A stretch of DNA of 64,000 nt from Cyanoderma ruficeps (Eukaryota; Chordata; Aves; Passeriformes; Timaliidae). Both the position numbers and the translations under genes were made by a program. A model generated the notes under the pieces. The model saw nothing but the letters and a program-made list of their open reading frames with translations. It did no database searches and was not told where the DNA came from. Shown here piece by piece: positions 48,973 through 62,870 of this stretch; the first letter of the stretch is position 1; every line of letters starts with the position of its first letter. The stretch lies in NCBI GenBank assembly GCA_008694505.1, contig VZDJ01000047.1, positions 4,243,717 to 4,307,716 on the forward strand, given 5' to 3'.

Positions 48973-51066
48973 AGGAACATCTAAATATACGACAGAAACA
49001 TGGGGGGGAAAGATGGCTGTGTCACAAAAATCATGAATTTTACATGGCCTGTATAAATAGCTTTTCAGGAAGCTTTCCTAATGAAGTCTCAACTTACACT
49101 TGAAAATCAATTATACCTCAGGTGATCTGACAACAGGAAATGAATACTTTTAACTCTTCAGACATTTGATGTTCAAGATCACCCACTTAAATCATTTTTT
49201 ACTGTCTGTAGAAGAACAAAGTGACAGGACAGAATATAAGTTACACTGATTCTGAATCGTGAATTATTTCAATAGTTGATAAAATTATTTTCTAATATGT
49301 AAACATCACATAAAACAAGAGAAACATTTAGACAACTTGGTTTCATTATTTCTTAAATGATGTGTTCTCTCTTGGTATATGATATATTACATGCCTTCTA
49401 AAAAATGGTGTAAGTGGAAGACAAAATATTTTGTTTGATTTTGGCTGTGGGTTTTTGGTTTTGGCGAGGGTTTTTTTGTGTTGGCTTGGTTTGAGTTTGT
49501 CCTTTTAAACTGAGATTAACAAATACCAAGGCAAACACTTTGGTGTTTTTCATGGTGAATGTTATAGAAATGTACTTAAATTCTATCTAAGATGTGTTAA
49601 GAATGAAATCTGAATGGCTACATTTTCACCAAACAGTTTAAAATAACATGCAAAGGACAGATAATTTTTTTAAAAATAATTAGGGAAGGAAACAGAGGTA
49701 GTACAAGTAGCAGAGGACTTCCTGAATATTTGTTCTAGACACATTGTGCCTTAAAGAGAAGATGTTCTAAGGTAAGAATTCAGAATCAAGGCCTCAAATA
49801 TTCACGTTTCAGTGAGTTTTATTCGTATTACAGAAAGATTTATTCAATCCTTCAGCTTTCTGCAATCAGCTGGTAGCAAGAAATCCCTCAAATATATATT
49901 CCATTTAAAATTCTTCCACCCTTCAGACTTTTAGCAGTGCACACAAAGCTTCTGTCATGGACGATTTGGATTCCCAGAGCCTCTGTCCTACTCCCTCAAC
50001 ACCAAAATTGAACTTTCATTTATGAACACACTTTCAGAGTGCTCATATATGGCTTATCTTCACTCACAACCATTATCACTTCCACACTAATTTCTATCAG
50101 GAACCTACCTTAGAAGTCATCAGGACCTCCAGTTTTATCAGAACTAGATATGAGATACGCCCAGCTTTGGTGTGACTTTTGTCCTGAATGTGTATTTTTG
50201 GAGGGCATATGGGTCTAGTGGGAAAAAAAGAAGCTTTTTTTTTGTTTTAAATCACAGAAAGAACTGTATTTAATAGACTGTTTTACAAGAAAATATTGTT
50301 GCATTTCAGAAATCTCTCATTTTAATATCTAAAGACTATCCTGTTTCAAATAATCAGCTACGCTCAAATGGAATAAACAAGGAGATCATGTAAAAGGGAA
50401 AAAATATTTCTTCTTTTCAACAGCCACTGAATCCCTTGCAGCAAGATTTTCAATTAAGTTTTACACTACATTGCCATCTATAGGATAGCACTTAAATGTA
50501 ACTTCCCAAAATTAAGCCGTGATTATTTTCTTTATAGCTCTTCCTTGCAATTGGCAGACAGCAAAAAAAGTGGTGTGGTTGTGTGATTCCATGTAAATAA
50601 CTGATGGCTACTCCATCATTCCAGCACAGCCACTGCTCAAACTGCAAAAGTCTACTTAGGTAATCACCAGGAGATAAAGATAATTCCATTTATTGGCACC
50701 AGAGGGGACAGCACATGCACACCACCACAGCCCTCAGAGGTGTTTGGAGTAATGACCAATAATGCAATATTATAATGAGATTTTATATGCTCAACAATAG
50801 TCAGAGTGTCTTCTGCTTGGCACTCAAGCAGATTTCATCTTCTGAGCTGTTGGCACTGCATGCTCCACCTGGAGGACCTGCTGGATTCAGATTATCTCAA
50901 AAACATGTTTTAGACTAATCCTCCTGTGGTGTTTTCTTCCCTGTTGGCTTTATTCTCCACCTAGTGCAGCATGCATTAATAAATTGTATCTGGTGCTGAA
51001 GCCTGCTGATGAATAATCAAAATTAAAGCCATTCTTTTCATGTTTCCTACTCTAAACTTCTTTGTT

Positions 51067-51085
51067 NTTTTTTTTTTTTTTTTTT
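51067..51085. repeat. Poly(T) run with one unresolved base
   Basis: An N at 51067 is followed by 18 consecutive T. Confidence 0.95.
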
Positions 51086-53205
51086 GCTTTGCCTTAGGGT
51101 TTTCAGCTTTTTTTAGTTATTCTGACTGGGTTATTCTGTGAATTACTGAGTTTCCCATTTTACCAGGCATCATTCATCTTCTTTTGCAGTCAGATTTGCC
51201 TAGATAGGCAATTGTTCACAGCCCAGACATGCTGTTACTTGAGTGCCTGTGTCCCAATTCAATTTCTGTGCATCATGATGGAAACATAGCACAGGAAGCA
51301 AAACTTATATACAGTTGCTTTAAACTCTTGTTGTAGTAATGCTAGCTGATTCTTTAAGACTCTGTTGTAAAATCCAGTCTTTCTCAGTAGCTTTTTTTAT
51401 GCATTTCTTCCTATTTCCATTTTTAAAAAAATTGTGCTGTTCAAAATCTTGTTGTGAAGCAAAAAATTACAGCAAGCAAAGAGTAACACATTGGGCCAGT
51501 CTCTTTGCACAACCACCTCTACCCACTTCCAATGCATTTGGTTCTGCACAATGCTTGAAACAGAATAAAAGAGCTGCATGTGGCACTAAATTTAACCTTG
51601 CAGGCATTTTTATGGCTCTGTAGTAAGAACCCAGATTTCTCTGTATTCAGAGAGGCAAGTCATAAAAATAACCAACAGAGAAATCGAAGTTTGTGGAAAC
51701 TAGAAGGAGCTTCTGCTCTTGTTTCACTGCAGAAACAGAATAATTTGCAGCGGGCCTTTACTATTTTCTATTTATGACACTGAAGTTCACATTTATATTT
51801 GCACTTCACTCCTGCTCTTACTGATCCTCCTCCACAGATTTGAACTTGTAGAAATACAAGCCTTAGAAGGCACTAGAAAGAGCAATATCAGGCTGTGAGG
51901 GATAATATGACAATTAATAGCACCTGAGAATCTGTCTTAGGAAGCCAAATTTTTAGTAAAACAAACACTTTTAGGAATAACACGACAAGAGCTGAAAAGA
52001 TCCATCATTCTTATCCTGCTAAAGATCCACAGCAGGCCTGAGCTGGCCAGGCAATATTATGCAGTTATCTCCCAGCATTAATAGTTTTGCTTCTTGAAGT
52101 CTGCCAGACACAATTTCAGCTCTGTGAGCAGGTGTCTGTTCTGTGCATTCAGGTCTATTGCCAATAATATAAAGATTCTCAGCAAGTGCCTCATCAGAAC
52201 TTCAAAATACACGAGTTCACCACACCTGAGAGATCCAGATGGCAACTCTTTAGTGAAAGTAAACAGGAAAAAACCCTCTGCCTTTATACAATATTAGAGG
52301 TGAGCGTTGTTCAATAATTACTTTATAATTAAAGATTTAGTAATGAATGCTAAGAACCTTCCCTAATGATGGCTGGTCCATGTCCAGCAAAATTTTCTAG
52401 TTGATCCATGACTGAACGTGACTCAGGAAAGAAGTATCTGCATGCCCACAATGGTGAGCCAATCTTTTGGGTTTATCCTGCAGTTCTTGCAAGGGCTCAG
52501 CTGATTTTTCAAAAAGTGTAAAAGGCATTTACATGGGATGAGATCCTATAGAGCTCCCACTGACCTACTTCTTTTTTCCAGCAGCATTCAGAAATATTTA
52601 GAGGGATATCTTTCCCCTCTTACTGAACAAGAAAGATATTACCTCTCCTTACCAGGTCTCATTTCACTGAATTCACAGCAGTTTTCAATGAAAGAATTAT
52701 TACATGAATGCAGGGGCTTAACAGGTACATAACTTCAACCCACATTAACATACTTTCAGCACTCCCACTTGTGAAGCCACCCCAAACTCATGCTGAGAAA
52801 TTCACTGCCTGTAGTCCTTGTTCCATCACCCCATCATTCCCTAGCTCTGAGGCAGACTAAATTAAATCATGAAATATTAAATTATTACGATTTCCATACA
52901 TCATTTTAAGCAGACCGTATGGAAGAGGAGTTTATATAAGTCAAAATGGTCAATAATCCCATGAAGAAAAATATTTCAGTTTCTCTCCAGCACTTAAGAA
53001 AAATTCACAGCATTTTTGTGCTTCTCTCTCTCTCTGATGTCAAGTAAATGAACATATTGCCAGGCTCCCACAAACAGGTATTGTCAGGTTTGCATGGCTT
53101 TGTTATTTCAAAACCAATTGCCTCAAACAAGGCAGAGTGAAGATTACTCATACTCCTGCCTCCTGCTGAGCCTGAAGCTTTAAGAGAGGCTTTTAGTTTT
53201 ATGTA

Positions 53206-53236
<31 letters not shown>
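53206..53236. repeat. (AC)n followed by poly(A)
   Basis: Six AC units (53206-53217) run straight into 19 A. Confidence 0.95.
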
Positions 53237-56200
53237 GCCAACATATTCTGGAGAGCAGAAAATACATTTTTCCTCACACTCTTATGCAGTAAGTCATGGG
53301 GTTAGCTGGATGCTTGTTATGGAACTTTCCAAAACAAAGGCAGGTTTAGACCAAGCAGATGAAAGTTCAGTAAATCAAAAGTGAGTAAGAACAGGGTATT
53401 TGGAGATTGAAGTCTTAGAAACTGAACACTGCTATTGCAGAAGCAAACCCTCTTGGGTATTTTGATTCCACACTGAATTACCAATCTGAATGCTGAAATT
53501 TTCACTTAGCACACAAAACAGATCTGAACGTTTTGGTTTTTCAAAAGTCCATCAGGAAGAACATTGGTGGAATCAGAAAGGACTGCCCAAAACAACGCAA
53601 TTTTGTGAGATGAAGGTTGTCTGTGTGTGTGAGACTATTGTGATCAACACCCACAAAATGCAGCCCGAAATGAAAGACTGAATAAACCCAAATGTGTGCT
53701 TTGGAATACATTTACATGAATATATTCAGCAGCTGTCCAAAATCAGGCTCTTCCCCACTGCCATGGCACACCTCTTGCTTAAAATAAACAACCTCCCAGC
53801 CCCTTCTCCCCTCAAGGAAAACCCCCAGACTCAAAAGTCACAAATTCTTTTCCAGCTGAAGTCATGCCATGGTGGGAGAGCAGCATCTTCCGAACTGACA
53901 GTGATGGTAGTACAGGAGAACAGAACCTGCTTTGCCATCTAAATTTGCTATTTTAGGCAGAATCTCTATTGCTAAAGTAGAAATATCTGGCCCACTAACT
54001 TCTGGTCCTAACTCATCTGAATTGCAAAGGGTCATGTTAAACCCCCCAAAGGCAGAAAAATCAGTTATATGCAGCATCCAGGATGTTCTCACCCATCACA
54101 GAAACCTGACAGGCTGAGGGAAGTCTGTCAAGCCAGGCAGGAAATCAAAAGCAGAAAAATAAAGGGGGATTTCTCATTCAGCACTGGTAAAAACACTTGC
54201 AATCCAGAACTTCTTCTAGTGCAAATAGTTCTTAGGACTGCAGGTAAATTTTCTCTGTTATTTCTATATCCAAATGCATGCAAACGCAGCTTCTGCACGT
54301 GCAGAGGGGATGTCAAGATGAAAACATTAAAAATCTCCAAGAAGAAACACTGCACAAGAGGCTGGGCTTGTTACCCTGCCGTGGAAAAGCTGTAACGTAC
54401 AATATGAATCTCTAGTTATGGGATCAGGATAAGGCCTCTTAGTGAGCTCATTTAGCAGTTTTTATGGGGTTCAAACAATGGTTTGCCAGTAATTCCCATC
54501 TCAGTCACAATGGCAACAGTGTGGTGATCTGCTCAAGAGACAGAAATTAAAACAATTTATTGTATTAATTAGCATCTTCTCTTCTACACTGAGATGCTTG
54601 CTTCAAGTAATCTGACAATTTAATTGAGGACATCATTGATTTTAATTAACATTTTTCTTAGGAGAAAGGCTATTACTGTTGGATGGTGCTGGAAATGAAC
54701 ACTAGGGGGAAAAAAGAATCCCAGTCAAGGAACATTCATTTCTGGCCCCACTGCAAAGTTTTGAAATTCACAGCCTTTACATACATCAAAAACATAGGTG
54801 GGGAAATACTAATAAGTCAGAACATCCCAGATTATTTCAGAGATAGGACTCGATCAAAACAGAGTCAGCATGCATAATACCACTTTAATTGGTCTGTGTT
54901 CAGATCCAGAACAACTACTGTTTCCTTGCAGTGCTCACCAATTTACTTTTCTTTCATTGACTAGTTTTTCATCGTTTTTGAAATCCTGATATTGAGCTTA
55001 ACCTTCAGATTGAAATGATTCCTTACTCCAACCCATCTGCTAATGTAAGCAAAAAATGTGTGCCTTAACAAGACCATTTAAAATAACGTGTTTGATTTTT
55101 ATTTATAAAGCCATTCAAGTTGTGTTGTATAGTAACCATTACCTCTGAAAAAAAGAGAAAAATTTGAATTTAAAAACTGAAGATCAAACTCATATTTGGA
55201 GGGGCAGAAAGTCTCTTTCAGGTTTTGTAACAGAAAAAATATACCGGGCCCTGGACCTGGGCATTTTCCAATCTAAGGGTTATTTCATCCTAATTACACA
55301 TGAAATTAAGAGCATGAAAAGCCTCTCCAGACTACTTGATTGCTTGAAGTTATAAACCAGTTTAAGTGCTTCTCTGGACAGGTGCATACATGAAGAGATG
55401 GAAAATTATTCATCCATTAACAAACTAACAAGATCTAAAGATTTTCCCATAGCTTCTTTATAGAATAAAGTACTATTTTTCTGAACCAAAAATACAATGT
55501 GGGCCAATACTGAAATTTTGCATTAAAGTCAGTGTGATCTTTCTTAGAGCACCACAAATGCTTTATCTGAATTATTAATGTGGGGACGGTTCAGAACATT
55601 GGCAACACTTCTCATAACTATAACAGCTTCAGGATTTCAGAGACTGGGGTGTGGGCATAACATTAAAACACAAACCAGAACAATCTTTTTGTTAAAGAAA
55701 TAAATTTGACCATATCTATCGTTATTATTGGTAAATTTAGATGGCGTAAAAAAAAAGTCTCTAAGGATATTTATGTGAAGAAGCATAATTGGGTTATTTA
55801 TTGTGAAGTAAAATTATGGGCTTTACTTCTAGAGTGCATTAATAATTTTAAAAAGGCACTGGAGGAAAGTACAAGCAGTAAGATATTGTTTCCATCTCTA
55901 CTTCCTGCAGCTTTGAAAATAAATAGCTTTTATTGGGGTTTTCCTGTGTTTGGGTGGTCTTTTTAGATTTAGTTCACACATTACTCCTTTACACAAACTG
56001 TCATGTGTTATAATTCTACATAACCTGTGCAAGAAACAGATCTAGGATTTTCCATTACCTGTGCCAGAGTACAAATTACAACATTACACAATGAAACTAT
56101 CCCACCATCTATAAACTGTATTTAAAGAAACTCTTTAATGAGCCTGAAATGAGAAATATACCTGAGGGGCAAGTCTGGACTAACAGACTCGATCTTGGAC

Positions 56201-56394
56201 AATCACTTAAAGTCCTAGAGCATTTAACCTCAAGAGGCAGTGACCCTTGTAAACCCTGGGAGCTTAAATCAGATTTAAACTAGTCCAAATGAGAACATCC
56301 ATTTCCAAGTCAACCCCCTTTGTATTCTGTGTAAAATACCAGCATTGGCTGCACACAGTGCAAAAAGGCTCTTTGACTTTTAGGGGTTTTTCTG

Positions 56395-56505
56395 GGGTTT
56401 TTTGTTTGGTTGGTTGGTTTTTCTAGGTTTTGGTTGGTTGGTTGGTTTGGTTTGGTTTGGGGTTTTTTGTTTGTTTGTTTTGTTTTNTGTTTGTTTTGTT
56501 TTTAA
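56395..56505. repeat. GTTT / GGTT low-complexity array with one unresolved base
   Basis: TTGG-TTGG, TTTGG and GTTT units alternate over about 110 bases of almost pure G and T, with an N at 56487. The composition is strongly strand-asymmetric. It resembles an evolving tetranucleotide microsatellite rather than telomere repeat. Confidence 0.9.
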
Positions 56506-58357
56506 GTTTTAAAGCTAACCAAATAGGAAATCGGAAATCTTTCCACTGAAAAAAACCCCAAAAAATGAAAAACACATGACCTTTATGCAGGAAGAGTAAA
56601 GTCCTGCTTTCCCCCAGGCAGATAAAAGCCAGCTCCACTAAAAGGCACGAGTCAGCAGCAATCTCTGTTAGGATTCAGCAAAGGCAGAGACACCCCAAAC
56701 TCTAAAACTGTGCAGCAGAATTTCACATGTTTCAGTGGTGCCAACAGCTCATGAGTCAGCCTCCTCCTCCTCACTGGAGTTCCCCATCTCTCCTGTCAGA
56801 AAACTGCCGTGGCAAACTGCCACCTGTGCCTCCCCTGCTCCACATCCCTGAAGCTGGGATACCCCCGGGTAGGTTTTGGGAAGAATTTCTGAAGAATGCA
56901 CCCACACAAAGCTTAGCAGTCTGCATATTCCACTCCGTGATGCACCAGAGGAATCCTTCAGCCTTTCTGACAACAAACCTTGAGAGCATCTCTCTGAGAG
57001 TCACTGCAAGAAAGAGTGAGGTTCAAAACCCCACGTCCTGGAGGTGACACTCAGTGGGTGAAGCATTTAAATTTATGGTTAATTCTAATGAGCTTTAACA
57101 CCACCACTACACCAGAAAGGAAACAGATTAAATCCTGTAGAAAAAAAAAAGCTTTGGTGTGTCTTTCTGAAGGAATCTGGAAATATATCATGGCCTGGTG
57201 CCACAATGTCTGGGATAAAGAAGCTGGATCTCAAGCTTCTGGTTCTCGACAAGACTATCACCATTCTTTGTATTTCTAAACAGGTTCTGCAAGCTTCATA
57301 ACTTCACCTGTAAAATGGAGACACCCTCAACATTTTACCCATCTTTTCTGTTTGTTTGCAATCCTTTTTAAGAGGTATTTTTTTCTTATTCTTTGCCCAG
57401 TGCCCTCACACTTTCAAGAATGTTTCAGAGTGTTAGACATTACCATCACCCTGTCAGGAGAAATCTCACTGTAGGCTCTTTATTAAGGGCAGTGAATGAT
57501 ATTGACCCAAAAGCTAACCCAGACCAAGGAACCCCGTTGTATGTGAGATAGGCACAGTGTGTGCTGAGCTGTGCAGCTGGGACTCCCTGGTTCATCTATT
57601 GCAGGTTTCATTAAGTTCTTCTTGAGAAGAAACCATCAGGCCAAAGCTGCATTCAGAGCAGAGTGTGCAGATGGCCAGTGCACCCTTCTGGCCACATCCA
57701 GCTTTCTGGAACAGGGATACCTGGACATCATGATGATTTGGGCCAGTAGAGTTTGACCGGAAATGAACTGCCAGCAGTGACCAAGGTTTCAGAGCAGTCT
57801 CATCCCAAACTGGAGCTCTTCACACTGTTTCCTCTGTACCTGAAGCAGCTCAGTATCAGAGGATCTCGAGTGCTATACAGTTTATTTAAAAATGATTTTT
57901 TTCCTAACTGAATCTTGAGTGAGTCATCAATCACTCAGCTATTCTGTGCTGGTTTCCCTCTACTGCAATCTAACATTAAACTTTTGTCTAACCACTTATG
58001 ACAGTTTTTCAAACATTTTTGAAATGCAGCCCCTTTTGCCTCATCTGTCTTCCTGCCACCCTTCCATTCCCTCCAGCTCTCATCCTCCCCGGCATCACCA
58101 CTTCATTTCTCCTCCAGAGGAGAACAAAACCAGACTGTAATTACTGTCTGCAACTATTTACTCACTCCCACATCTTAATGGAACCAAACTGCTGATCTCT
58201 ACACAACCCTAAAATGGATCTCAATACTCAGGTGAAAAAAAAAAATATTTACTGAACTATGCAAACTTTTAACATGCCAGTACTATCCCACACCACTTAC
58301 TCTGTGCCAAAAACTGAAAAATATTTCAAAACTTAACACCTTTACTGCCATTGCAGC

Positions 58358-58370
58358 TTTTTTTTTTTTT
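58358..58370. repeat. Poly(T) run
   Basis: Thirteen consecutive T in otherwise ordinary sequence. Confidence 0.9.
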
Positions 58371-59380
58371 GGTGTTTTCGTAGTCATATCACTTATATAC
58401 TTATGAATTAGGCCCTCCAGAGGTAACCATGTTCAAGACAACTTAAGGAAATGCTCATTGAAAAGATGCCCATTTTTAAGACAAATACACTATAAATATA
58501 TAAAACATCAAAATTACCAACAGAAGTGGGAACTAAAAGTTTGCAGACAGATTCCCTCTTCCAGATCTAGGTAATTAGGTGGAAGTTGTAATAGTCATCT
58601 ACTTGATAATATTTTCCAGTGGACAGGACACTTAACTAACCTTCTGGCAGATTCTGCTGGTGAAAGTGCTCTCAGATTCACCTCATGCACACCACTAATG
58701 AGCTAAATCAGCCCACCAATTTCAACAGCTTAAATCTAACACATTGAAGGAGTTTTAGAGAATATTCTTGTGAACAGCTCCTTTAACAAGCACCCACAGA
58801 GAGGTGATGACAGATCACAGTAAAAACTTCCTGGGAGACAGAAGTTGTCTGTGACCTGATTTACCTGGGGATAAAAGTATCTTAATTTGTACCTACAGTA
58901 TGAATTTACTTCATCAGACCAATTTAATTCATGTCATTTTCAACCAATTTAGAAATTAATCCAGCTTTTCCATTCATAATAGGCCTGTCAGAAACGTCAG
59001 TTGAAAACAAAGGTGAAAGAACTGTTTATTTTCCTGTAAATTTTCCTTAGACAAAACCAAAGTGACCATGCCACCCTTTCACCTGAATAGAGCACACGAC
59101 TGGATAACCAAATACTTCATGTGTAACACAAAGCATCTTCTGCCTTGGTGGGTTATACAAACATTTGTACCAACATGCTGCTCATAGCGAGGAACAAAGC
59201 ACATTTCTTTGAAGAATTGACTTCCATAAGAGCAACGGATGCTCAGATGGTGGAGCCAGTACAAAAATAAAAAGTCCTCTCCCAGCAGGTCTGAAGTGAT
59301 GTGTTCAGCTGGTTGGGATGGATGGTGAGCTGGCCTTTGTTGACAATGAAGGCATCAGCTGAAGGCCTTGTGAGGAGGGA

Positions 59381-59775
59381 TGTTAAAAAAGGAAATATCC
59401 AGTTGGGTCACGGTGAGAAAAGGACCATGGGTATAGTTATGCTAACAAAGCAATCCCTTATAAGGCAATGTTCTGAACTCTGCGTTAGGATTGGTTGGTA
59501 ACACACTCCATATATGGAAATGTTTCTAGTGCTCGTTGCTCATTGGTTCCCTGCCCTCAGATAATTTCTCTATAATGTCATGTTTCCCTCAGTGCCGGGT
59601 CTTTGAAGGAGCTCTGTACATATGGCTTATTTCTTTGTTTTGCTGTTAAAATCTATTTCTCATTGCTCATTCCTATACATATTCTCTATAGGAAAGCAAA
59701 ATAAAAGCCAACAGGTCATTACCAAGCTGACTGGGGAGAGATTCCTTCCAGGCACCACGCCTGGCAACTGATTAA
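59381..59775 (+). mobile_element. Probable retroviral LTR, single copy in window
   Basis: The layout is that of a plus-strand LTR. A possible TGTTAAAA start (59381) is followed by two ATTGG elements (59490-59494 and 59543-59547, inverted CCAAT), a TATAATG-like stretch near 59570, GTGCCGGGTCTTTG, GGAGCTCTGTAC, and AAAATAAAAGCC (about 59697-59708) as a poly(A) signal. After that comes a short GC-richer tail ending near CACGCCTGGCAACTG. No other copy is present here and no target duplication could be found, so the ends are guesses and the family is unknown. Confidence 0.42.
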
Positions 59776-62242
59776 GGTCTGTTAAAATTTACCAATAAAA
59801 TTTAATTGAATATACACTCACTTCTAAAATTTCTTTGGAACTTTTAGGAGTGTATATGCAAACACAGAACAGATTCTGCAGTTTCCTCTCTTCCCAGGAA
59901 GGTTTTGTTTTGTGTTTAAAATTGCAGGCAGGCTTACTACAAAGACTACAATTGAGAGACAGACAGTTCTGAAGAGTTATTATATGTGCATTTAATATGT
60001 ACAAGACAAACATTTATTTCAAGCATTTATTTTCTTTCCCTTATGCAGAATAGGTAGCGCCTTTTTTTTTTTTTTGTCTTTTCACTTCAGCACGTGGCTC
60101 TATTAATCTCATTTTAACATTTTCATCTTCTCTGGTTCCAATTCCTACATCACTGCAAGACTGCATCTCATCACACACATCTAATGCATCATTTTAGCTT
60201 GAGTCATTAATCTTTGCTTTCCATTCAAAAGATAAGCCATATTTAATAGCTATATCACATAATCTGCATCAAGGTTCTGGAAGAACAATTTGCAAACTTC
60301 AGGAAAATACTGTAGCTATACCAAATTTAATTACAGATCCAAATATCATTTTTAAGAGGCCAAAAGTTCTTTGTGCAGCAGCAAGAGCTAGGAATACATT
60401 TTAAACAATTTCTGCTTGAGTTTTGGGAGAAATAAAAGAGCACAATCAGTTCCCTCATGTCCCTCTCCCCCAGGCTAGTTAATGTTATCTTTATACAAAA
60501 AAAGATAAGGATACAGTTTTAAAAAGACGTTAGCATTGATAAATATTTAGTAACCCAAAAACACCCTCCCTGAAGAGGCAGAAAATTTATAGAAGATTAG
60601 ATTGCCAAGAGAATAAACGAGTCCTGTGCTGATATCGCACACCTTGAGGCAGGAGTTAACCTGTGACAAGCACCGTGGCTTCGAACATTTCTCCAGCTGC
60701 CTGCCACCACTTGCTCACTCCATAATTAGTGACAGCACAGCCTAACCACTACCAAGCACATAAAGGACACTCAGGCATAATAACATCCAAAATCAGGTTA
60801 CTTTTATACATTGGCATATTTGATAACTTTGTGTTAAACCTTCGTAGACATTTTCTGGAGTGGTCCAACAGCACTGGGTCTCTTCCACCCAATGTTGTTT
60901 TAGCTCAACACCACATCACCAGCCACGTTCCAGATTTCTCCAAACAGGATTGAAGCACAGGAAGTGACAGGGAACTCTTTGCTTCTCATCCTGACTCACG
61001 AGACCGTTGTGATGTAACTGGTGACTAAACTGAGATTGTAGAGACTGAATATTTTTCCAGAGTTACTGCAATAAGGTTTTTGTGGTGCAGCATTCCTGCC
61101 TGACCTTTTCCCCTATGAGAAGGAGGTGGTGACACTCTTTAGAATGATCCTCCAGCCTTTCAGCAAAGATGTGTCACACACTGGAGCTAAAATAAGGGTA
61201 ACAGGACAAGATTAAAGGAGTGAACCAACTGGTCAACCAGTCCTTATCTGAGGGAGCACATCTAATTATATTCAAAAGACTTCATTAAACTTTGAAAGCT
61301 CTTTGCTTCTTAATTTTACTGGAATAAGAACTATAAATAGAATCAGTCATTAAATTAATAGTGCAGGCTCCTTGCAAGAAGAGGATAATATGAGAGCTCA
61401 TCACAGCACTTCACATCACAACTATGATTTCAGATAAAGAGCTGATCTCGAAAATGCCTCATTTCCTGAAGTAAAATGGCCTTTTTTTTTAGGAGAACTG
61501 TTGGTTCCAGTTGTGAATGACCATTGAGGCCTCTTAGAGCAGCACCATTTCCAGAAACTGTTCAATGCTCTGTATGAACTGGAGACACATATAATATAAA
61601 TCGAAACTAAGAAACACAGCTCTTCAAAGTTCATTGGGACTCCCATAAGTATGTACAAGTGATCAGCTTCAGGAAATCATTATGCTAAATAAAGTGACAT
61701 TCCAAGCCATGCAGCTGCTTCTCTGATTCCTGAAATCACAAGCTCAAGATGTTTTCACAGCTTTCATTTAATGAATCTTCCTCAACATACAGTTAGACCT
61801 AAAGGCTCAAAAATAAAAAGGCAAACAAAAAGCAGTAAAAATTCTCTGGTTTTCTAAAAATCTCATTATGTTTTAAGCCAAGCTTATGAGCTGGAGAATT
61901 AAATAGTGAGTTTTGACCTCCTGAGGTTCCTAAAAGCAAAACAGCTTCTAGGAAGAAAACTAGAAACACAATAATACACGAATGTATTTAGATGGTCTGC
62001 TCCTTCAGTCTTTCCCACTGGCAGTAAATGTAATAAACATGTTTATTGTCAGCAACTGAAACACATCAATTCAGGAAGACCTCAATTCCACCCTTGCACT
62101 CCTTTCCTTTACTGTGTCTAATCAGACAATATATAAACACTATTGCATTCTCCAGAGCCAGGTGGGTCCCGGCTTTTGATTTCTCCTTAGCACTGGATTC
62201 ACAGTTCCTCTGTACACTCTGTTTTTCTGACATTTTTGTTCT
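59776..62242. other. No recognisable gene or transposon
   Basis: AT-rich, with a 14-base T run at 60062-60075. Reading frames are under 80 codons. Nothing is recognisable on either strand. Confidence 0.55.
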
Positions 62243-62298
62243 TAACTTCCTTTCTCAAGTTTTTCCTTATTAACTTCCTTTCTCAAGTTTTTCCTTAT
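62243..62298. repeat. Perfect 28-bp tandem duplication
   Basis: A 28-base unit, beginning TAACTTCC and ending TTCCTTAT, occupies 62243-62270 and is repeated without change or spacer at 62271-62298. Perfect identity suggests a recent slippage or duplication event, possibly polymorphic. Confidence 0.97.
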
Positions 62299-62409
62299 CT
62301 CCCAATGTCAACAGTACATACGTTCAAAATCTTCTCCTTGGAAATATCTGCAAAATTTCCATGTGAAAGAAGTGGCATGTTTTCCCCTTAAAAAGCTGTG
62401 TTTTCAACA

Positions 62410-62870
62410 AACTCCATCACCCCTCTTCATGATTTGACCAGTCCGTTAAAGTCAGGTTGAGACTCGCTGATTTTAACTCCTGCCCCTTAAAGCTTCCAGC
62501 TGCAGACAGGAATAGTATCCCCAAAACAGAAATAGCAAAGGGGTCCAGGGATGCAGGATAGAGGTTCAGGGATGCAACAGCCTCGAATAAAATCCAGGGA
62601 TGACAGCAAAGAGGGGGCCAAGGGCAAAGGGTTATAAATGAGACAACTAGGGCGGGTCTGAGGCCAGGGTCCAATAATAAATAAAATAAATAAAAGGTGG
62701 TGCAAAGGGGTAAATATAAACTAAAGGGACTAATGGGGATACAGGGGTTGGGCACTATGGCAAAATGAACCCAATGGGGTTCAAGGGAAGGAAGAACATT
62801 CTGGGATGGATGCTTATATGGTAACAGGGCGACACAAACTTAACAAACCAACAGAACAACGAAACCCAAG
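62410..62870. other. Purine-rich block, possibly retrovirus-derived
   Basis: Unlike its AT-rich neighbours, this block is rich in GGG runs on the plus strand. CCAGGGATG or TCAGGGATG occurs three times (about 62544-62600). GAGGGGGCCAAGGGCAAAGGG, AACTAGGGCGGGTC and GACTAATGGGGATACAGGGG follow. The texture resembles the leader or gag-proximal DNA of bird endogenous retroviruses, but I cannot match it to a specific family. The 112-codon minus-strand frame (62417-62755) is hydrophobic low-information sequence caused by the C/T-rich complement. No LTR is seen on either side. Confidence 0.3.

Larger units (their letters stand above)
48973..59380. other. No recognisable gene; simple repeats only
   Basis: AT-rich. 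Holds a T run with an N (51067-51085), an (AC)n plus A run (53206-53236), a GTTT/GGTT array (56395-56505) and a T run (58358-58370). Reading frames reach at most about 108 codons, without recognisable domains. An acceptor-like TTCATCTATTGCAG near 57590-57604 precedes a short open frame that I cannot identify. No LTR or LINE was recognised. Confidence 0.55.
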
